Assembly (NCBI RefSeq): GCF_031432215.1
Contig: NZ_JAVKGN010000001.1
Span: 1,479,421-1,543,420, forward strand
Reading direction: 5' to 3'
Length of the DNA: 64,000 bases
Source: Halodesulfurarchaeum sp. HSR-GB
GTDB lineage: Archaea; Halobacteriota; Halobacteria; Halobacteriales; Halobacteriaceae
The position numbers and the translations under genes are program-made. The notes under the pieces were generated by a model. It was not told the DNA's origin, did no database searches, and saw nothing but the letters and a program-made list of their open reading frames with translations. Below, one piece after another: positions 35,718-44,665 of the stretch (within the stretch, counting starts at the first letter, position 1; each line of letters starts with the position of its first letter).

Positions 35718-37451
35718 ATGCCAAACCAGGGAGATTCCGACCTGTTCCAGTACGAGAAGGACCCCTCGTTGCCGAGCAACGAAGTCGTCCAGGGCGCCGA
35801 ACGAGCACCGCACCGGGCGATGTTTCGGGCTATGGACTACGACGACGAGGACCTCGCGTCGCCGATGATCGGCATCGCGAATCCGGCCGCTGACATCACG
35901 CCGTGTAACGTCCACCTCGATGCCGTCGCCGAGAGCGCTCGGGAAGGCATCGATTCGGCGGGCGGAATGGCGATCGAGTTCGGGACAATCACCATCTCGG
36001 ACGCCATCTCGATGGGCACAGAGGGGATGAAGGCATCGCTGATCTCCCGTGAGTTGATCGCGGATTCCGTCGAACTGGTCGCCTTCGGTGAGCGAATGGA
36101 CGGCCTGGTCACGCTTGGTGGCTGTGATAAGAACATGCCGGGCATGATGATGGCCGCGATCAGAACGGATCTTCCAGCGGTCTTTCTCTATGGCGGCTCG
36201 ATCATGCCGGGCGAACACGACGGTCGGGAAATCACGATCCAAAACATGTTCGAGAGCGTGGGTGCGGTCAGCTCCGGCGAGATGGAACCGGAGGAACTGG
36301 ACCGAATGGAACGAGTGGCCTGTCCGGGACCGGGCTCGTGTGGCGGGATGTTCACCGCCAACACGATGGCCTCGATCGCGGAGACGCTGGGATTTGCACC
36401 GCTGGGGTCCGCCTCGCCACCAGCCGAACACGATTCCCGGTACCAGGAAGCCGACCGTGCCGGACGACTGGCCGTGGAGGTCGTCTCGGAACGCCGTCGA
36501 CCCTCCGACTTTCTCACCCGGGAATCCTTCGAAAACGCCATCGCACTCCAGGTTGCGGTCGGTGGGTCGACCAACGCCGTGCTGCACTTGCTCGCGATGG
36601 CCGCCGAGGCCGGTGTGGATCTCGACATCGAGACGTTCAACGAGGTGAGCGCTCGCACACCGAAGATCGCTCACCTCCAGCCAGGTGGGAGTCGCGTCAT
36701 GAACGACTTGCACGAAATCGGTGGCGTGCCAGTGGTACTATCAGCCCTTCACGAGGCCGGACTGCTCCACGGTGACGCCATGACCGTGACGGGTCGGAGC
36801 CTCGCGGCGGAACTCGATCGGATCGATCCACCGTCGATCGACACACTCGACGTTTCCTTCTTGCACCCCGTCGAGAATCCGATTCACGAGCGGGGAGCGA
36901 TTCGAATTCTCACGGGCAACCTCGCGCCGGACGGTGCGGTCATCAAAATCACCGGGAAGGACCACCTCGCCCACGAGGGTCCGGTCCGGGTTTTCGAGTC
37001 GGAGGAACCGGCCATGGAGTACGTCGAGGCGGGTCGCGTCGAATCTGGGGACGTCATCTGCATCCGCAACGAGGGACCGCGAGGCGGCCCGGGAATGCGT
37101 GAAATGCTCGGGGTTACCTCGGCCGTCGCCGGCCAGGGCCACGCCGAAGACGTCGCCCTGTTTACTGACGGTCGGTTCTCCGGCGCAACCCGGGGACTCT
37201 CGATCGGGCACGTGGCACCCGAGGCGTTCGTCGGGGGCCCGATCGCCGCGCTCGAAGACGGTGATCAGGTCCGGATCGACATCGACGAACTCGAACTATC
37301 GGTGGACCTGACACCGGCGGAGATCGAGGACCGACTCGACGATCACGATCCGGAGCCGACCTACGAGAACGGCGTCCTGGCGAAGTACCATCGCGACTTC
37401 GGGTCGGCGGCCAACGGAGCCGTCTCGAATCCTGGCGTCCAGTGGGAATAG
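35718..37451 (+). CDS. ilvD: dihydroxy-acid dehydratase
   Basis: A 577-residue IlvD/Edd family enzyme. The iron-sulfur ligands are Cys in [27 protein letters not shown] and [17 protein letters not shown]. The C-terminal catalytic Ser region is [20 protein letters not shown]. It dehydrates 2,3-dihydroxy-isovalerate and -methylvalerate to the keto acids of valine and isoleucine synthesis. No other branched-chain genes are adjacent. Confidence 0.97.
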   Translation: MPNQGDSDLFQYEKDPSLPSNEVVQGAERAPHRAMFRAMDYDDEDLASPMIGIANPAADITPCNVHLDAVAESAREGIDSAGGMAIEFGTITISDAISMGTEGMKASLISRELIADSVELVAFGERMDGLVTLGGCDKNMPGMMMAAIRTDLPAVFLYGGSIMPGEHDGREITIQNMFESVGAVSSGEMEPEELDRMERVACPGPGSCGGMFTANTMASIAETLGFAPLGSASPPAEHDSRYQEADRAGRLAVEVVSERRRPSDFLTRESFENAIALQVAVGGSTNAVLHLLAMAAEAGVDLDIETFNEVSARTPKIAHLQPGGSRVMNDLHEIGGVPVVLSALHEAGLLHGDAMTVTGRSLAAELDRIDPPSIDTLDVSFLHPVENPIHERGAIRILTGNLAPDGAVIKITGKDHLAHEGPVRVFESEEPAMEYVEAGRVESGDVICIRNEGPRGGPGMREMLGVTSAVAGQGHAEDVALFTDGRFSGATRGLSIGHVAPEAFVGGPIAALEDGDQVRIDIDELELSVDLTPAEIEDRLDDHDPEPTYENGVLAKYHRDFGSAANGAVSNPGVQWE

Positions 37452-37460
37452 CCGTCGAGA

Positions 37461-38009
37461 CTAGCGTGGCCCGGGTTTCGCCACCAGTTTGAACGTGTTG
37501 TACCGTTCTTCGGCCTCGAGGACGTCGAAGAACTCGGAGACGACCTCGGCGGCACTTTCTGCGGAGTAAAGCTTCTCGCGTGGCGGAATGTCATCTGTCG
37601 CGGCGTTCTGGCTCCAGTCGATGACGAACAGTTTCCCCCCAGGTTCGAGTACCTCCTGAAAGGTTTCGAGTGCCTTCTCGAGGTCGATTTCGTGAAGGGA
37701 GAGGATCGAGAAGATCACATCGGCCTGCTCGATTTCGATCTCAGAAGCGCGTGAGTGGACGAGTTCGACGTTCTCCGGCACGCCTTTCTCCCGGTAGAAC
37801 TCGTGCATTCCTTCCTGGAAGTCCACGGCATAGACTTTCCGGGCACGAGTCGCCATGTCGTCCGTGAAAAACCCAGTTCCCGAACCGATATCGACTACCG
37901 TGTCTCCGTCGTCAATAGCACCTAATAGCTCCTCCTGGGACACGATTCGACACCTGGTTTTGTCCTCTAACTGTGCTGCTTTTTCTGAATCGAGGATATG
38001 CTCGTCCAT
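37461..38009 (-). CDS. class I SAM-dependent methyltransferase
   Basis: The start at 38009 (MDEHILDSEKAAQLEDKTRC) removes a 105-residue in-frame extension that overlaps the UbiA gene. Motif I is DTVVDIGSGTGFFTDDMATR, then VYAVDFQEGM, and motif IV is ADVIFSILSLHEI. The 182-residue length fits small-molecule methyltransferases of COG2226 type. Acceptor unknown. It converges with ilvD. Confidence 0.86.
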   Translation of the reverse strand: MDEHILDSEKAAQLEDKTRCRIVSQEELLGAIDDGDTVVDIGSGTGFFTDDMATRARKVYAVDFQEGMHEFYREKGVPENVELVHSRASEIEIEQADVIFSILSLHEIDLEKALETFQEVLEPGGKLFVIDWSQNAATDDIPPREKLYSAESAAEVVSEFFDVLEAEERYNTFKLVAKPGPR

Positions 38010-38101
38010 CGCGGTCACTGTGTCGTCTACCGGCGTCTCGTATTTCACCCTTGAGGAGTCGGCACGACCGGCCCGGCGAATGAAACTCGACACGAACGGA
38101 C

Positions 38102-39073
38102 TCACCAGGGTAGTTGAATTCCCACTGCCGCCGCCACGATGACGAGACTGAGCCCGCTGACTATCGCTCCGTACGCGGCGGTGACGATCACGGCCAATCG
38201 CGATGCTGCCTGTTGGTCTCCGGATCGGGCCCCAGTAACAGGGCCCCAGCCGATGAGACAGACGCCAACCGCAACGACGAGCCCGATCATCCCGGCACCA
38301 GGGAGGATTTGCTCTAGTGCCCACACTCCAGCGGCACCCCCCAGGAGAAACGCCACGAGCCCGATGTGGACGACGCGCCGGGCACCCAGTCGAACCGCCA
38401 GGGTTCGTTTGCCGGTTCGGCGATCACCGTCGATATCCGGAAGCGTCGTCGCGACATTCATCCCGAAGGTAAGTGGGACGAGGGTCCCGAGAATGGGCAG
38501 GATGTTCCGCGTGACAGCCCCGTCTTGAAGGAGGAATCCGAACAGGGGGACCAGAACTCCGGCCAAGACGACGACTGTCAGTTCTCCGAGCCCCCTGGCG
38601 ACGAATCTGGCTGGTGGCGAGGAGTAGGCCCACCCCAAAGCGATGGCGAGAAAGACGACGCCGAGTAGCAGGGGCCTGCACGCAATCATGGCAAGCACGC
38701 AAGTCAACCCAAGGGCTACCAACACGGCGGCACGGCCCAGCCACCTCGCGAACTCGTCGGGGATATCGTATTCCACGAGCGCTCCACTGCCGCCTGTGAG
38801 CAGTGAGGGGGCCGCCGTCTGATCGGTCTCGCGGTCGTGATACTCGTTGTAAAAGTGAGTCTGCAATTGGATCGTCAAGACGACCGCCAGCCCGATGAAA
38901 AACGGGACGGCGGCTAGTGCCCGTGGGTCCCGGGCGGCCCCCAGCGCACCGACGAGATAGAGTGGGATCGTCCCGAGCAGAAAATACGGGCGAGCCATGG
39001 CGATTGCTGCCCGGACGGAAATACGGGTCCGTGTCCACAGGTCCGTGGCGGTCCCGGTTGACGAGTTCGACAC
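38102..39073 (-). CDS. UbiA-family prenyltransferase (MenA-like)
   Basis: A multi-span membrane protein with both Asp-rich motifs of UbiA enzymes: QTHFYNEYHDRETDQ (NxxxDxxxD) and LPDIDGDRRTGKRTLAVRLG. The GTG at 39073 gives about 323 residues including a basic N-terminal helix before ARPYFLLG; the ATG at 38998 is the alternative. These enzymes attach isoprenoid chains to aromatic or quinone precursors, such as 1,4-dihydroxy-2-naphthoate for menaquinone, or to glycerol phosphates. The substrate is not determined. It is divergent from the dehydrogenase at 39246. Confidence 0.86.
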   Translation of the reverse strand: MSNSSTGTATDLWTRTRISVRAAIAMARPYFLLGTIPLYLVGALGAARDPRALAAVPFFIGLAVVLTIQLQTHFYNEYHDRETDQTAAPSLLTGGSGALVEYDIPDEFARWLGRAAVLVALGLTCVLAMIACRPLLLGVVFLAIALGWAYSSPPARFVARGLGELTVVVLAGVLVPLFGFLLQDGAVTRNILPILGTLVPLTFGMNVATTLPDIDGDRRTGKRTLAVRLGARRVVHIGLVAFLLGGAAGVWALEQILPGAGMIGLVVAVGVCLIGWGPVTGARSGDQQAASRLAVIVTAAYGAIVSGLSLVIVAAAVGIQLPW

Positions 39074-39245
39074 TGTGGAACACTGTTCGCTATTGACTGT
39101 ATTGATCCTTTCACTGGCGGTCGGAGGGATGCTACGGGGCTTGACTCCAACAGGTAACGATACGGGCAATTGGTTACCAAGCGCGATCCAAACGGAAGAT
39201 TTCAGCCGGGGGAACCGGTTTCAGTGCGGGAACCCAACACCACGT

Positions 39246-40268
39246 ATGCCTGACTCGAACCGCGAATGGGTGTTTGTCCAGCGGCCGTCTGGTGAACCTG
39301 GCATGAACAGCTTCGAACTCCGAGAGGGTGAGGTACCGGAAACTCAACCCGGCGAACTCCTCGTCCACGTTCACTATCTCTCCGTCGATCCCTACATGCG
39401 GGGGCGAATGCGAGACACCGAGTCGTACGCTGAACCCTGGAACATTGGCGAGCCGATGGAAGGCGCCGTCGTGGGCGAAGTCATCGAGAGTAACAGCGAC
39501 GCATACGACGTCGGTGACCTCGTGACTGGCATGGGAACCTGGGCGGACTACAGCGTTCTCGACGCCCAGAGTGTCACTTCTGTCGATTCTTCGGTCGCGG
39601 ACTTGCCGGCGTACCTCGGGGTACTCGGAATGCCCGGTCGGACCGCGTACTTCGGGCTACTTGAGGTCGGTGACCCCAAACCCGGAGATACCGTCGTCGT
39701 CTCCGGTGCCGCTGGCGCAGTCGGGTCCGTCGTCGGCCAAATCGCGAACTTAAACGGGTGTCACACCGTCGGCTTTGCGGGTTCCGACGAGAAAGTAAAG
39801 TGGCTCACCGAGGCCCTCGGTTTCGACGCTGCAATCAATTACAAGGCGGTCGATGATTACCGTGCAGCACTCGATGAAGCAGCCCCTGACGGGGTCGACG
39901 TCTACTTCGACAACGTCGGCGGGCCGATTACGGACGCAGTATTCACGAAACTGAATCTCGATGCCCGTGTCGCGGTCTGCGGACAGATCGCTCACTACAA
40001 CGACGAGGGCGTGCCGACTGGCCCGCGAAAACTTCCGCAGCTCATCCCCGTGCGTGCGAAAGTCCAAGGTTTGCTCGTCCACGACTATCTGAATCGGTTC
40101 GAAACGGCCGACGAGCAACTCCTCGAGTGGGTAGCCGCCGGCGAAATCGACCACCGGGAAAGTATCGTTGATGGGCTCGAAAACGCACCGAACGCCTTCC
40201 TCGGGCTTTTCTCCGGGGAAAACATCGGCAAACAGGTCGTCGCGGTTTCCGAACCCGCGAGCCGGTAA
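39246..40268 (+). CDS. NADP-dependent medium-chain reductase (CurA/prostaglandin reductase-like)
   Basis: A 340-residue zinc-free MDR protein. REWVFVQRPSGEPGMNSFEL and VHYLSVDPYMRGRM are the family N-terminal signatures. VVVSGAAGAVGSVVGQIANL is the nucleotide motif, and DVYFDNVGGPITDAVFTKLN follows. Members reduce the C=C bond of alpha,beta-unsaturated ketones and aldehydes with NADPH, a way to detoxify lipid-peroxidation products. The ATG at 39246 is preceded by a run lacking coding character. Confidence 0.92.
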   Translation: MPDSNREWVFVQRPSGEPGMNSFELREGEVPETQPGELLVHVHYLSVDPYMRGRMRDTESYAEPWNIGEPMEGAVVGEVIESNSDAYDVGDLVTGMGTWADYSVLDAQSVTSVDSSVADLPAYLGVLGMPGRTAYFGLLEVGDPKPGDTVVVSGAAGAVGSVVGQIANLNGCHTVGFAGSDEKVKWLTEALGFDAAINYKAVDDYRAALDEAAPDGVDVYFDNVGGPITDAVFTKLNLDARVAVCGQIAHYNDEGVPTGPRKLPQLIPVRAKVQGLLVHDYLNRFETADEQLLEWVAAGEIDHRESIVDGLENAPNAFLGLFSGENIGKQVVAVSEPASR

Positions 40269-40604
40269 TTAATCATGCTTCGCGTGGGTTTTCGCAAAGC
40301 CCACTGTGCACGGCGGCATTAATTACTCGATCGACGGAGCGGATTGAGGGGCTGAAATTTTGAGTTGACGCGGGCTGGTTGTGTCCACCTGTTCGCGATG
40401 CCCTGTTACCGTGCTCTTTGTGATCTCACAGACGAAATTGACGGGCCAAAGAAGGGGGGGGGGGAGTTTAGACTGGATTTCGAATCGCTCGAATCCCCTA
40501 TGGGACTGGTATGCAAGCGGGCCCGCTCCCCGTTTAGACAAATACCTAACATTTCCTAACATTCATATAATTTGTCCAATACTATTCTCACGGGAGGAAG
40601 TGAT
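40269..40604. other. 336-bp non-coding gap with G11 run and promoter of the alcohol dehydrogenase
   Basis: No credible gene is seen. The gap holds a run of 11 G at 40454-40464. Near its end, two direct repeats of CCTAACATT (40545-40553 and 40555-40563) stand 10 bp apart immediately before a CATATAA box. Confidence 0.65.
40545..40597 (+). promoter_or_regulatory. promoter and ribosome binding site of the alcohol dehydrogenase
   Basis: Two CCTAACATT repeats one helical turn apart (40545-40553, 40555-40563) abut a TATA box (CATATAA, 40564-40570). A strong Shine-Dalgarno (GGAGG, 40593-40597) lies 7 nt before the ATG at 40605. The repeats are placed where an archaeal activator or a variant BRE would be read. 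Confidence 0.55.
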
Positions 40605-41657
40605 ATGAAAGCATTTGTCATGACGGAGATCGGGGAGACAGACATCATCGAAAAAGAGCGGCCGGAACCGGGGCCGATGGACGCGATTTTGAAGCCGACC
40701 AAGGGGCTCATCTGCACGTCGGACACCCACACCGTTCACGGTGCGATCGGCGAGCGCGAAGATCTCACACTCGGCCACGAGATCGTCGGCGTCGTCGACG
40801 AAGTCGGGGAGGAGGTCACGGACTTCGAACCGGGGGACCGGGTCGCCGTGGGTGCGATCACACCCGACTGGAACTCGGAGGCCGCCCAGGCCGGGCATCC
40901 ATCCCAGTCGAACCAGGCACTCGGCGGGTGGAAGTTTGCTAACGTCAAGGACGGCACGTTCGCGGAGTACGTCCACGTCAACGACGCCGATGGCAATCTT
41001 GCGCACATTCCCGACGGCGTCACGGATCACGAGGCGGTATACACCACGGACATGATGTCCACCGGGTTCAGGGGCGCCGAAAACGCCGATATCCCGATTG
41101 GCGGTACCGTTGCTGTCTTCGCGCAGGGCCCTGTTGGTCTCATGGCCACCAAAGGGGCCGTGCTCCAGGGCGCAGGCGAGATTATTGCCGTGGAAACCGT
41201 TCCGGAGCGACAAGAACTGGCCCGTGAATACGGTGCCGACCATGTCGTCGACTTCGCAGAAGAGGATGCGGTCGAGGCCATCATGGAATTGACTGATGGC
41301 AAAGGCGTCGACTCGGCCATCGAGGCTCTTGGGGCTGACCAGACCTTCCAGGACGCCATCAAGGTCACGAAGCCTGGAGGCACCGTCTCGAACATTGGAT
41401 ACCACGGCGATGGGGAGTTCCGCCACGTCCCGCGTGAGGAGTGGGGCGTCGGCATGGCCGAGATATCGATCGTCACCGACCTCTGTCCCGGGGGCCGCCT
41501 CCGCCTCAAGCGCCTTCTCCGACTTCTCGATCAGGGCGTTGTCGATCCCACGAAGATGACGACCCACGAGTTCGACTTCGACGACATCGAGGAGGCATTT
41601 TGGATCATGGACGGGAAAGAGGACAACGTCATCAAGCCCCTCGTCAACTTCGAGTGA
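40605..41657 (+). CDS. zinc-dependent secondary alcohol dehydrogenase (TbADH-like)
   Basis: A 350-residue protein closely patterned on the Thermoanaerobacter/Clostridium secondary alcohol dehydrogenases. Catalytic zinc ligands fall at Cys37, His58, Glu59 and Asp149 (ICTSDTHTVHGAIGE, LGHEIVG, TTDMMSTGF). GITPDW-like VGAITPDWNSEAAQAG, GWKFANVKDGTFAEYVHVND and LCPGGRLRLKRLLRLLDQG follow the same order. The NADP-binding Gly198 of TbADH is Glu197 here, pointing to NAD+. The structural-zinc loop is absent, as in that group. It has its own strong Shine-Dalgarno. Confidence 0.93.
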   Translation: MKAFVMTEIGETDIIEKERPEPGPMDAILKPTKGLICTSDTHTVHGAIGEREDLTLGHEIVGVVDEVGEEVTDFEPGDRVAVGAITPDWNSEAAQAGHPSQSNQALGGWKFANVKDGTFAEYVHVNDADGNLAHIPDGVTDHEAVYTTDMMSTGFRGAENADIPIGGTVAVFAQGPVGLMATKGAVLQGAGEIIAVETVPERQELAREYGADHVVDFAEEDAVEAIMELTDGKGVDSAIEALGADQTFQDAIKVTKPGGTVSNIGYHGDGEFRHVPREEWGVGMAEISIVTDLCPGGRLRLKRLLRLLDQGVVDPTKMTTHEFDFDDIEEAFWIMDGKEDNVIKPLVNFE

Positions 41658-41993
41658 AACTGTAAGGGGCGGCTCGTACGGGTAATCATACTACGTTTTT
41701 GACAAACCCGATGGTCATGTGTGGCCACGTATCGGGACGTATTTGAACCGCGCAAAACGCTCGCTTCGCTCACGTTTCTCTACTTTAAATCCTTCGTGCG
41801 TTTCGCTCAGGCCAAAACAACGGCCTTCGCTGTAATGCTCGCGGTTACACCGCTCGCAAAATCGAGACACTCACTTCGTTCGTGTCTCGCATGCTCCGAC
41901 AGGGATTTGAACCCGATGGCAAATCCTCCCTGTTGGTCGGATTTGCGCGGCTCAAATCCCTTTCTATCGCATTTTCTCACTACGTTCGAAAAG
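41658..41993. other. 336-bp non-coding gap, palindrome-rich, tRNA-adjacent
   Basis: No credible gene is seen, and short ORFs across it have no protein-like composition. It contains the imperfect palindrome GAGACAC...GTGTCTC (41864-41870 with 41882-41888) and several CTCGCTTCGCTCAC-type motifs. GGATTTG and its reverse complement CAAATCC alternate at 41903, 41920, 41939 and 41953. It also holds the duplicated tRNA end listed separately. It looks like residue of an integrated element. Confidence 0.6.
41892..41914 (-). repeat. 23-bp duplicate of the tRNA-Glu 3' end (att-site remnant)
   Basis: The 23 bases are identical to 41994-42016, the 3' 23 nt of the tRNA-Glu gene (part of the T-arm plus acceptor strand and discriminator base). 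The copies are 102 bp apart in direct orientation. Such duplications arise when a tRNA-targeting integrase inserts an element. Here almost nothing remains between the two sites. Confidence 0.85.
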
Positions 41994-42068
41994 TGCTCCG
42001 ACAGGGATTTGAACCCTGGTCATTGCCTCGAGAGGGCAATATGATTGGCCGGACTACACTATCGGAGC
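41994..42068 (-). tRNA. tRNA-Glu (CUC)
   Basis: The minus strand gives a 75-nt cloverleaf: acceptor GCTCCGA/TCGGAGC with discriminator A, anticodon stem TTGCC/GGCAA around loop CTCTCGA, and T-arm CAGGG TTCAAAT CCCTG. The anticodon CTC reads GAG. CCA is not encoded and there is no intron. Its 3' end is duplicated 102 bp away. Confidence 0.96.
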
Positions 42069-42170
42069 GTGTGCACTCAACCATATTCCCCTGCTGTGTT
42101 TAACGGTTATGTTTCGAGTGAGCCGTGTGAGGGGCTACCGGGGCCCGGTGGCTCGGGTGTCTTCGCGAGT

Positions 42171-42440
42171 TCACTCCGTAGCGAGCCCATAGTAACCCGG
42201 CTCGTCGTCCGCACGCGGTTCCGCGACGACCAGATCGTCCGCGTGCACCATGATCCACGGGATCGCCCAGTCGAGGAGAATCGCCTCGGTCTCCTGGTCG
42301 ATCTCCGCGTCCGGATCGAGTTCTTGGAGGAGTCGGGCGATCTCGTAGACCGTGTACATCTGATCTGCCGCCAGCAGATCAGCAGGTTCGTAGAAAGTCG
42401 CGGGGTGAATAGTCTCGAAGTCGGTTTTTGGCACCGGCAT
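42171..42440 (-). CDS. small acidic haloarchaeal protein, unknown function (DUF5827-like)
   Basis: An 89-residue soluble protein, strongly acidic, starting at the ATG at 42440 (MPVPKTDFETIHPATFYEPA). The segment MYTVYEIARLLQELDPDAEI and the C-terminus AIPWIMVHADDLVVAEPRAD look well conserved, but I know no function. It lies 41 bp downstream of the superoxide dismutase gene. Confidence 0.72.
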   Translation of the reverse strand: MPVPKTDFETIHPATFYEPADLLAADQMYTVYEIARLLQELDPDAEIDQETEAILLDWAIPWIMVHADDLVVAEPRADDEPGYYGLATE

Positions 42441-42481
42441 ACAGAGTGAGCCGGCGCTCTCGCTTGTAAGATTGGCGGTCG

Positions 42482-43096
42482 TTACTCGACCCGAGAGCTG
42501 ACCTTCTCGAAGTTCTCGGCGACGTCGTCCCAGTCGATTACCTCGAAGAAGGCATCGACGAAGTCGCCGCGGGCGGGCCCGTAGTCGAAGTAGTAGGAGT
42601 GCTCCCACACGTCGAGGGCCAGGATGGGGTGAGCACCCCACAGCGCGCCGTCGTTGTGCTTCTGGACGGCCAGGTTGCGAAGCTGTTTTGCGACTGGGTC
42701 ATAGACCAGCAGCGCCCAGCCACCGGCTGAATACCCGGCTGCCTCTTCGAATTCCTGCCGCCAGGCCTCATACGAGCCGAAGTCCTCCTCGATTCGCTCT
42801 CGCAGTGCGCCTTCGGGTTCGCCGCCACCGTTCGGGGACATGTTGTCCCAGAACATGGTGTGGAGATAGTGGCCCGAGCCGTTGTGGCTCACCGATCTGA
42901 GGGCTGCCTGCGTGCCGTGGGTCTCTCCGGTTTCGCGGGCCTCGGCGAGGGCCTCCTCGGCACTGTCCAGGCCGTTGACATAGCCCTGATGGTGGGTATC
43001 GTGGTGCCACTCGAGTACCTGTTCGGAGATATGTGGTTCGAGGGCGTCGTAGTCGTAAGGCAACTCCGGCAGTTCGGGGTGCGAACGCTCGCTCAT
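42482..43096 (-). CDS. sod: superoxide dismutase, Fe/Mn type
   Basis: The start at 43096 gives a 204-residue protein of standard length. Metal ligands align with known SODs at His31 (EWHHDTHHQGYV), His80 (HYLHTMFW), Asp163 and His167 (ALDVWEHSYY). Haloarchaeal members are usually manganese enzymes. It removes superoxide in the cytoplasm. Confidence 0.96.
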   Translation of the reverse strand: MSERSHPELPELPYDYDALEPHISEQVLEWHHDTHHQGYVNGLDSAEEALAEARETGETHGTQAALRSVSHNGSGHYLHTMFWDNMSPNGGGEPEGALRERIEEDFGSYEAWRQEFEEAAGYSAGGWALLVYDPVAKQLRNLAVQKHNDGALWGAHPILALDVWEHSYYFDYGPARGDFVDAFFEVIDWDDVAENFEKVSSRVE

Positions 43097-43201
43097 TGGG
43101 AATACACCACATGAGTCAATGGTTGGAATCCGGATAAACGTTTGTGAGGGGGCACACAGGGACCCTTTACAAACTGGCATGGAGCCCTTGGTGGGTGCAA
43201 T

Positions 43202-44602
43202 TCACCCGCCGCGGGCCCGTTCGAACATCTCGATCGTCTGTTCGCGGCGCTCGGCGTGGTCTACGATCGGATCCGGATAGTCGGGGGCCAACTCGTCCCG
43301 ACGGTCCGTGTCGACGTCCGGCCAGGAATGAATGGTTTCGGGATCAACGTTCTGAAGCTCCGGTACGTAGGTTTTGATGTACTCGGCATCGGGGTCGTGA
43401 CGCTCGCCCTGGGTCATCGGGTTGAAGATCCGGAAGTACGGCTGGGCGTCGGTTCCGGTCGAGGCAGCCCACTGCCACCCCCCGACGTCGTTTGCGGTCT
43501 CGTGATCCAGGAGTTGTTTGCGGAACCAGGCATACCCTTCTCGCCAATCGATCTGAAGGTCTTTCGTCAGAAACGAGGCGACGATCATCCGTAACCGGTT
43601 ATGCATGAACGATTCTGCCTGTAACTGACGCATGCCGGCGTCGACGATCGGATAGCCCGTTTCGCCCTGGGTCCAGGCCCGAAACGCCGCCGGGTCCGCC
43701 CGCCACTCGATCGGGTGCTCGAAGTCCTTGAAGTTCTCCGTGACCGTCTCGGGATGGGCGTCGAGTACCTGTATGTAGAAATCCCGCCATGCAAGCTGAC
43801 GGCGATACTCCTCGACAGAATCGATGGCTGTCTCTGTGGGCGCCGTCGCATCTGCCTCGTCGACGGCGTTCCGGAGTTCCCGAATCCCGAGCAGACCAAA
43901 GGCGAGGTCCTGGGAGAGTCGCGAGGTGCCGTCTGCGGCCGGGAGATCGCGGGTTTCGGCATACTCGTAAATCGGACCGTCCAGAAATCGCTCCATTCGA
44001 TCTTCTGCAGCCTGCCGACCAGCGGGGAGTGGGAGGCTGTCGACTGGCGAGGCCTGTATCTCGTCAATATCACGCGCCTGCCGGTCGGAAAATACCTCCG
44101 GCGACGGCTGGGGAGCGGGTGCGGGAACGTCCCGATCGATCCACTTCTTGTAGTAATACGAAAACACCGAGTAGTGATCCCCAGCCGAAGTCAGGATCGA
44201 ACCGGGTTCGTAGAGGGTCATGTCCGAAATTTCGAGTGTCGACACCTCCTCGGGAAGACGGTCTCGAACGGTCCCGTCTCGCTTTGTCGCCAATTTGGAG
44301 TAATCCGTGTTCCAGACGACTCGGTCGGCCTCCGTCTCCGCGGCCAATTCGGGGAGCGCAGTCCGAGGATCGCCCTGGCGGATTTCCAGATCAGTCCCGA
44401 GCGTGCGATAGGTTTGCTGTAACGACGCCAGTGATGCATGATAGAACCCACGTCGAGCGGGGCCGGCATACGTCTGGACTGCTGGATCGACGACAACGAC
44501 AGGAATGACCTGGCCGTACTCACTCGCCGCCTCCAGGCCACGATTGTCGACGGTGCGGAGATCGCGACGATGCCAGAACAGCGTGGGTCCCGAGTCGGTC
44601 AT
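43202..44602 (-). CDS. phr: deoxyribodipyrimidine photolyase (CPD class I)
   Basis: A 466-residue flavoprotein. The N-terminal photolyase domain (LFWHRRDLRTVDNRGLEAAS) and the C-terminal FAD domain with SRLSQDLAFGLLGIRELRNA, QLAWRDFYIQVLDAHPET, TGYPIVDAGMRQLQAESFMH, NRLRMIVASFLTKDLQIDWR and DVGGWQWAASTGTDAQPYFR are complete, including the Trp electron-transfer chain. It repairs UV-induced cyclobutane pyrimidine dimers in light. Confidence 0.96.
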   Translation of the reverse strand: MTDSGPTLFWHRRDLRTVDNRGLEAASEYGQVIPVVVVDPAVQTYAGPARRGFYHASLASLQQTYRTLGTDLEIRQGDPRTALPELAAETEADRVVWNTDYSKLATKRDGTVRDRLPEEVSTLEISDMTLYEPGSILTSAGDHYSVFSYYYKKWIDRDVPAPAPQPSPEVFSDRQARDIDEIQASPVDSLPLPAGRQAAEDRMERFLDGPIYEYAETRDLPAADGTSRLSQDLAFGLLGIRELRNAVDEADATAPTETAIDSVEEYRRQLAWRDFYIQVLDAHPETVTENFKDFEHPIEWRADPAAFRAWTQGETGYPIVDAGMRQLQAESFMHNRLRMIVASFLTKDLQIDWREGYAWFRKQLLDHETANDVGGWQWAASTGTDAQPYFRIFNPMTQGERHDPDAEYIKTYVPELQNVDPETIHSWPDVDTDRRDELAPDYPDPIVDHAERREQTIEMFERARGG

Positions 44603-44665
44603 ACCGACCCCTCGCAGGCCTGGATCCTCAACGTTTGGCTCGGGGAAGGAGGAAAGTCAGTGGGG

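Noticed and set aside
41721-42103. Plus-strand ORFs reading through the tRNA region (QGFEP-type peptides)
   Set aside because: These arise from translating the tRNA 3' end and its duplicate; they are not proteins.
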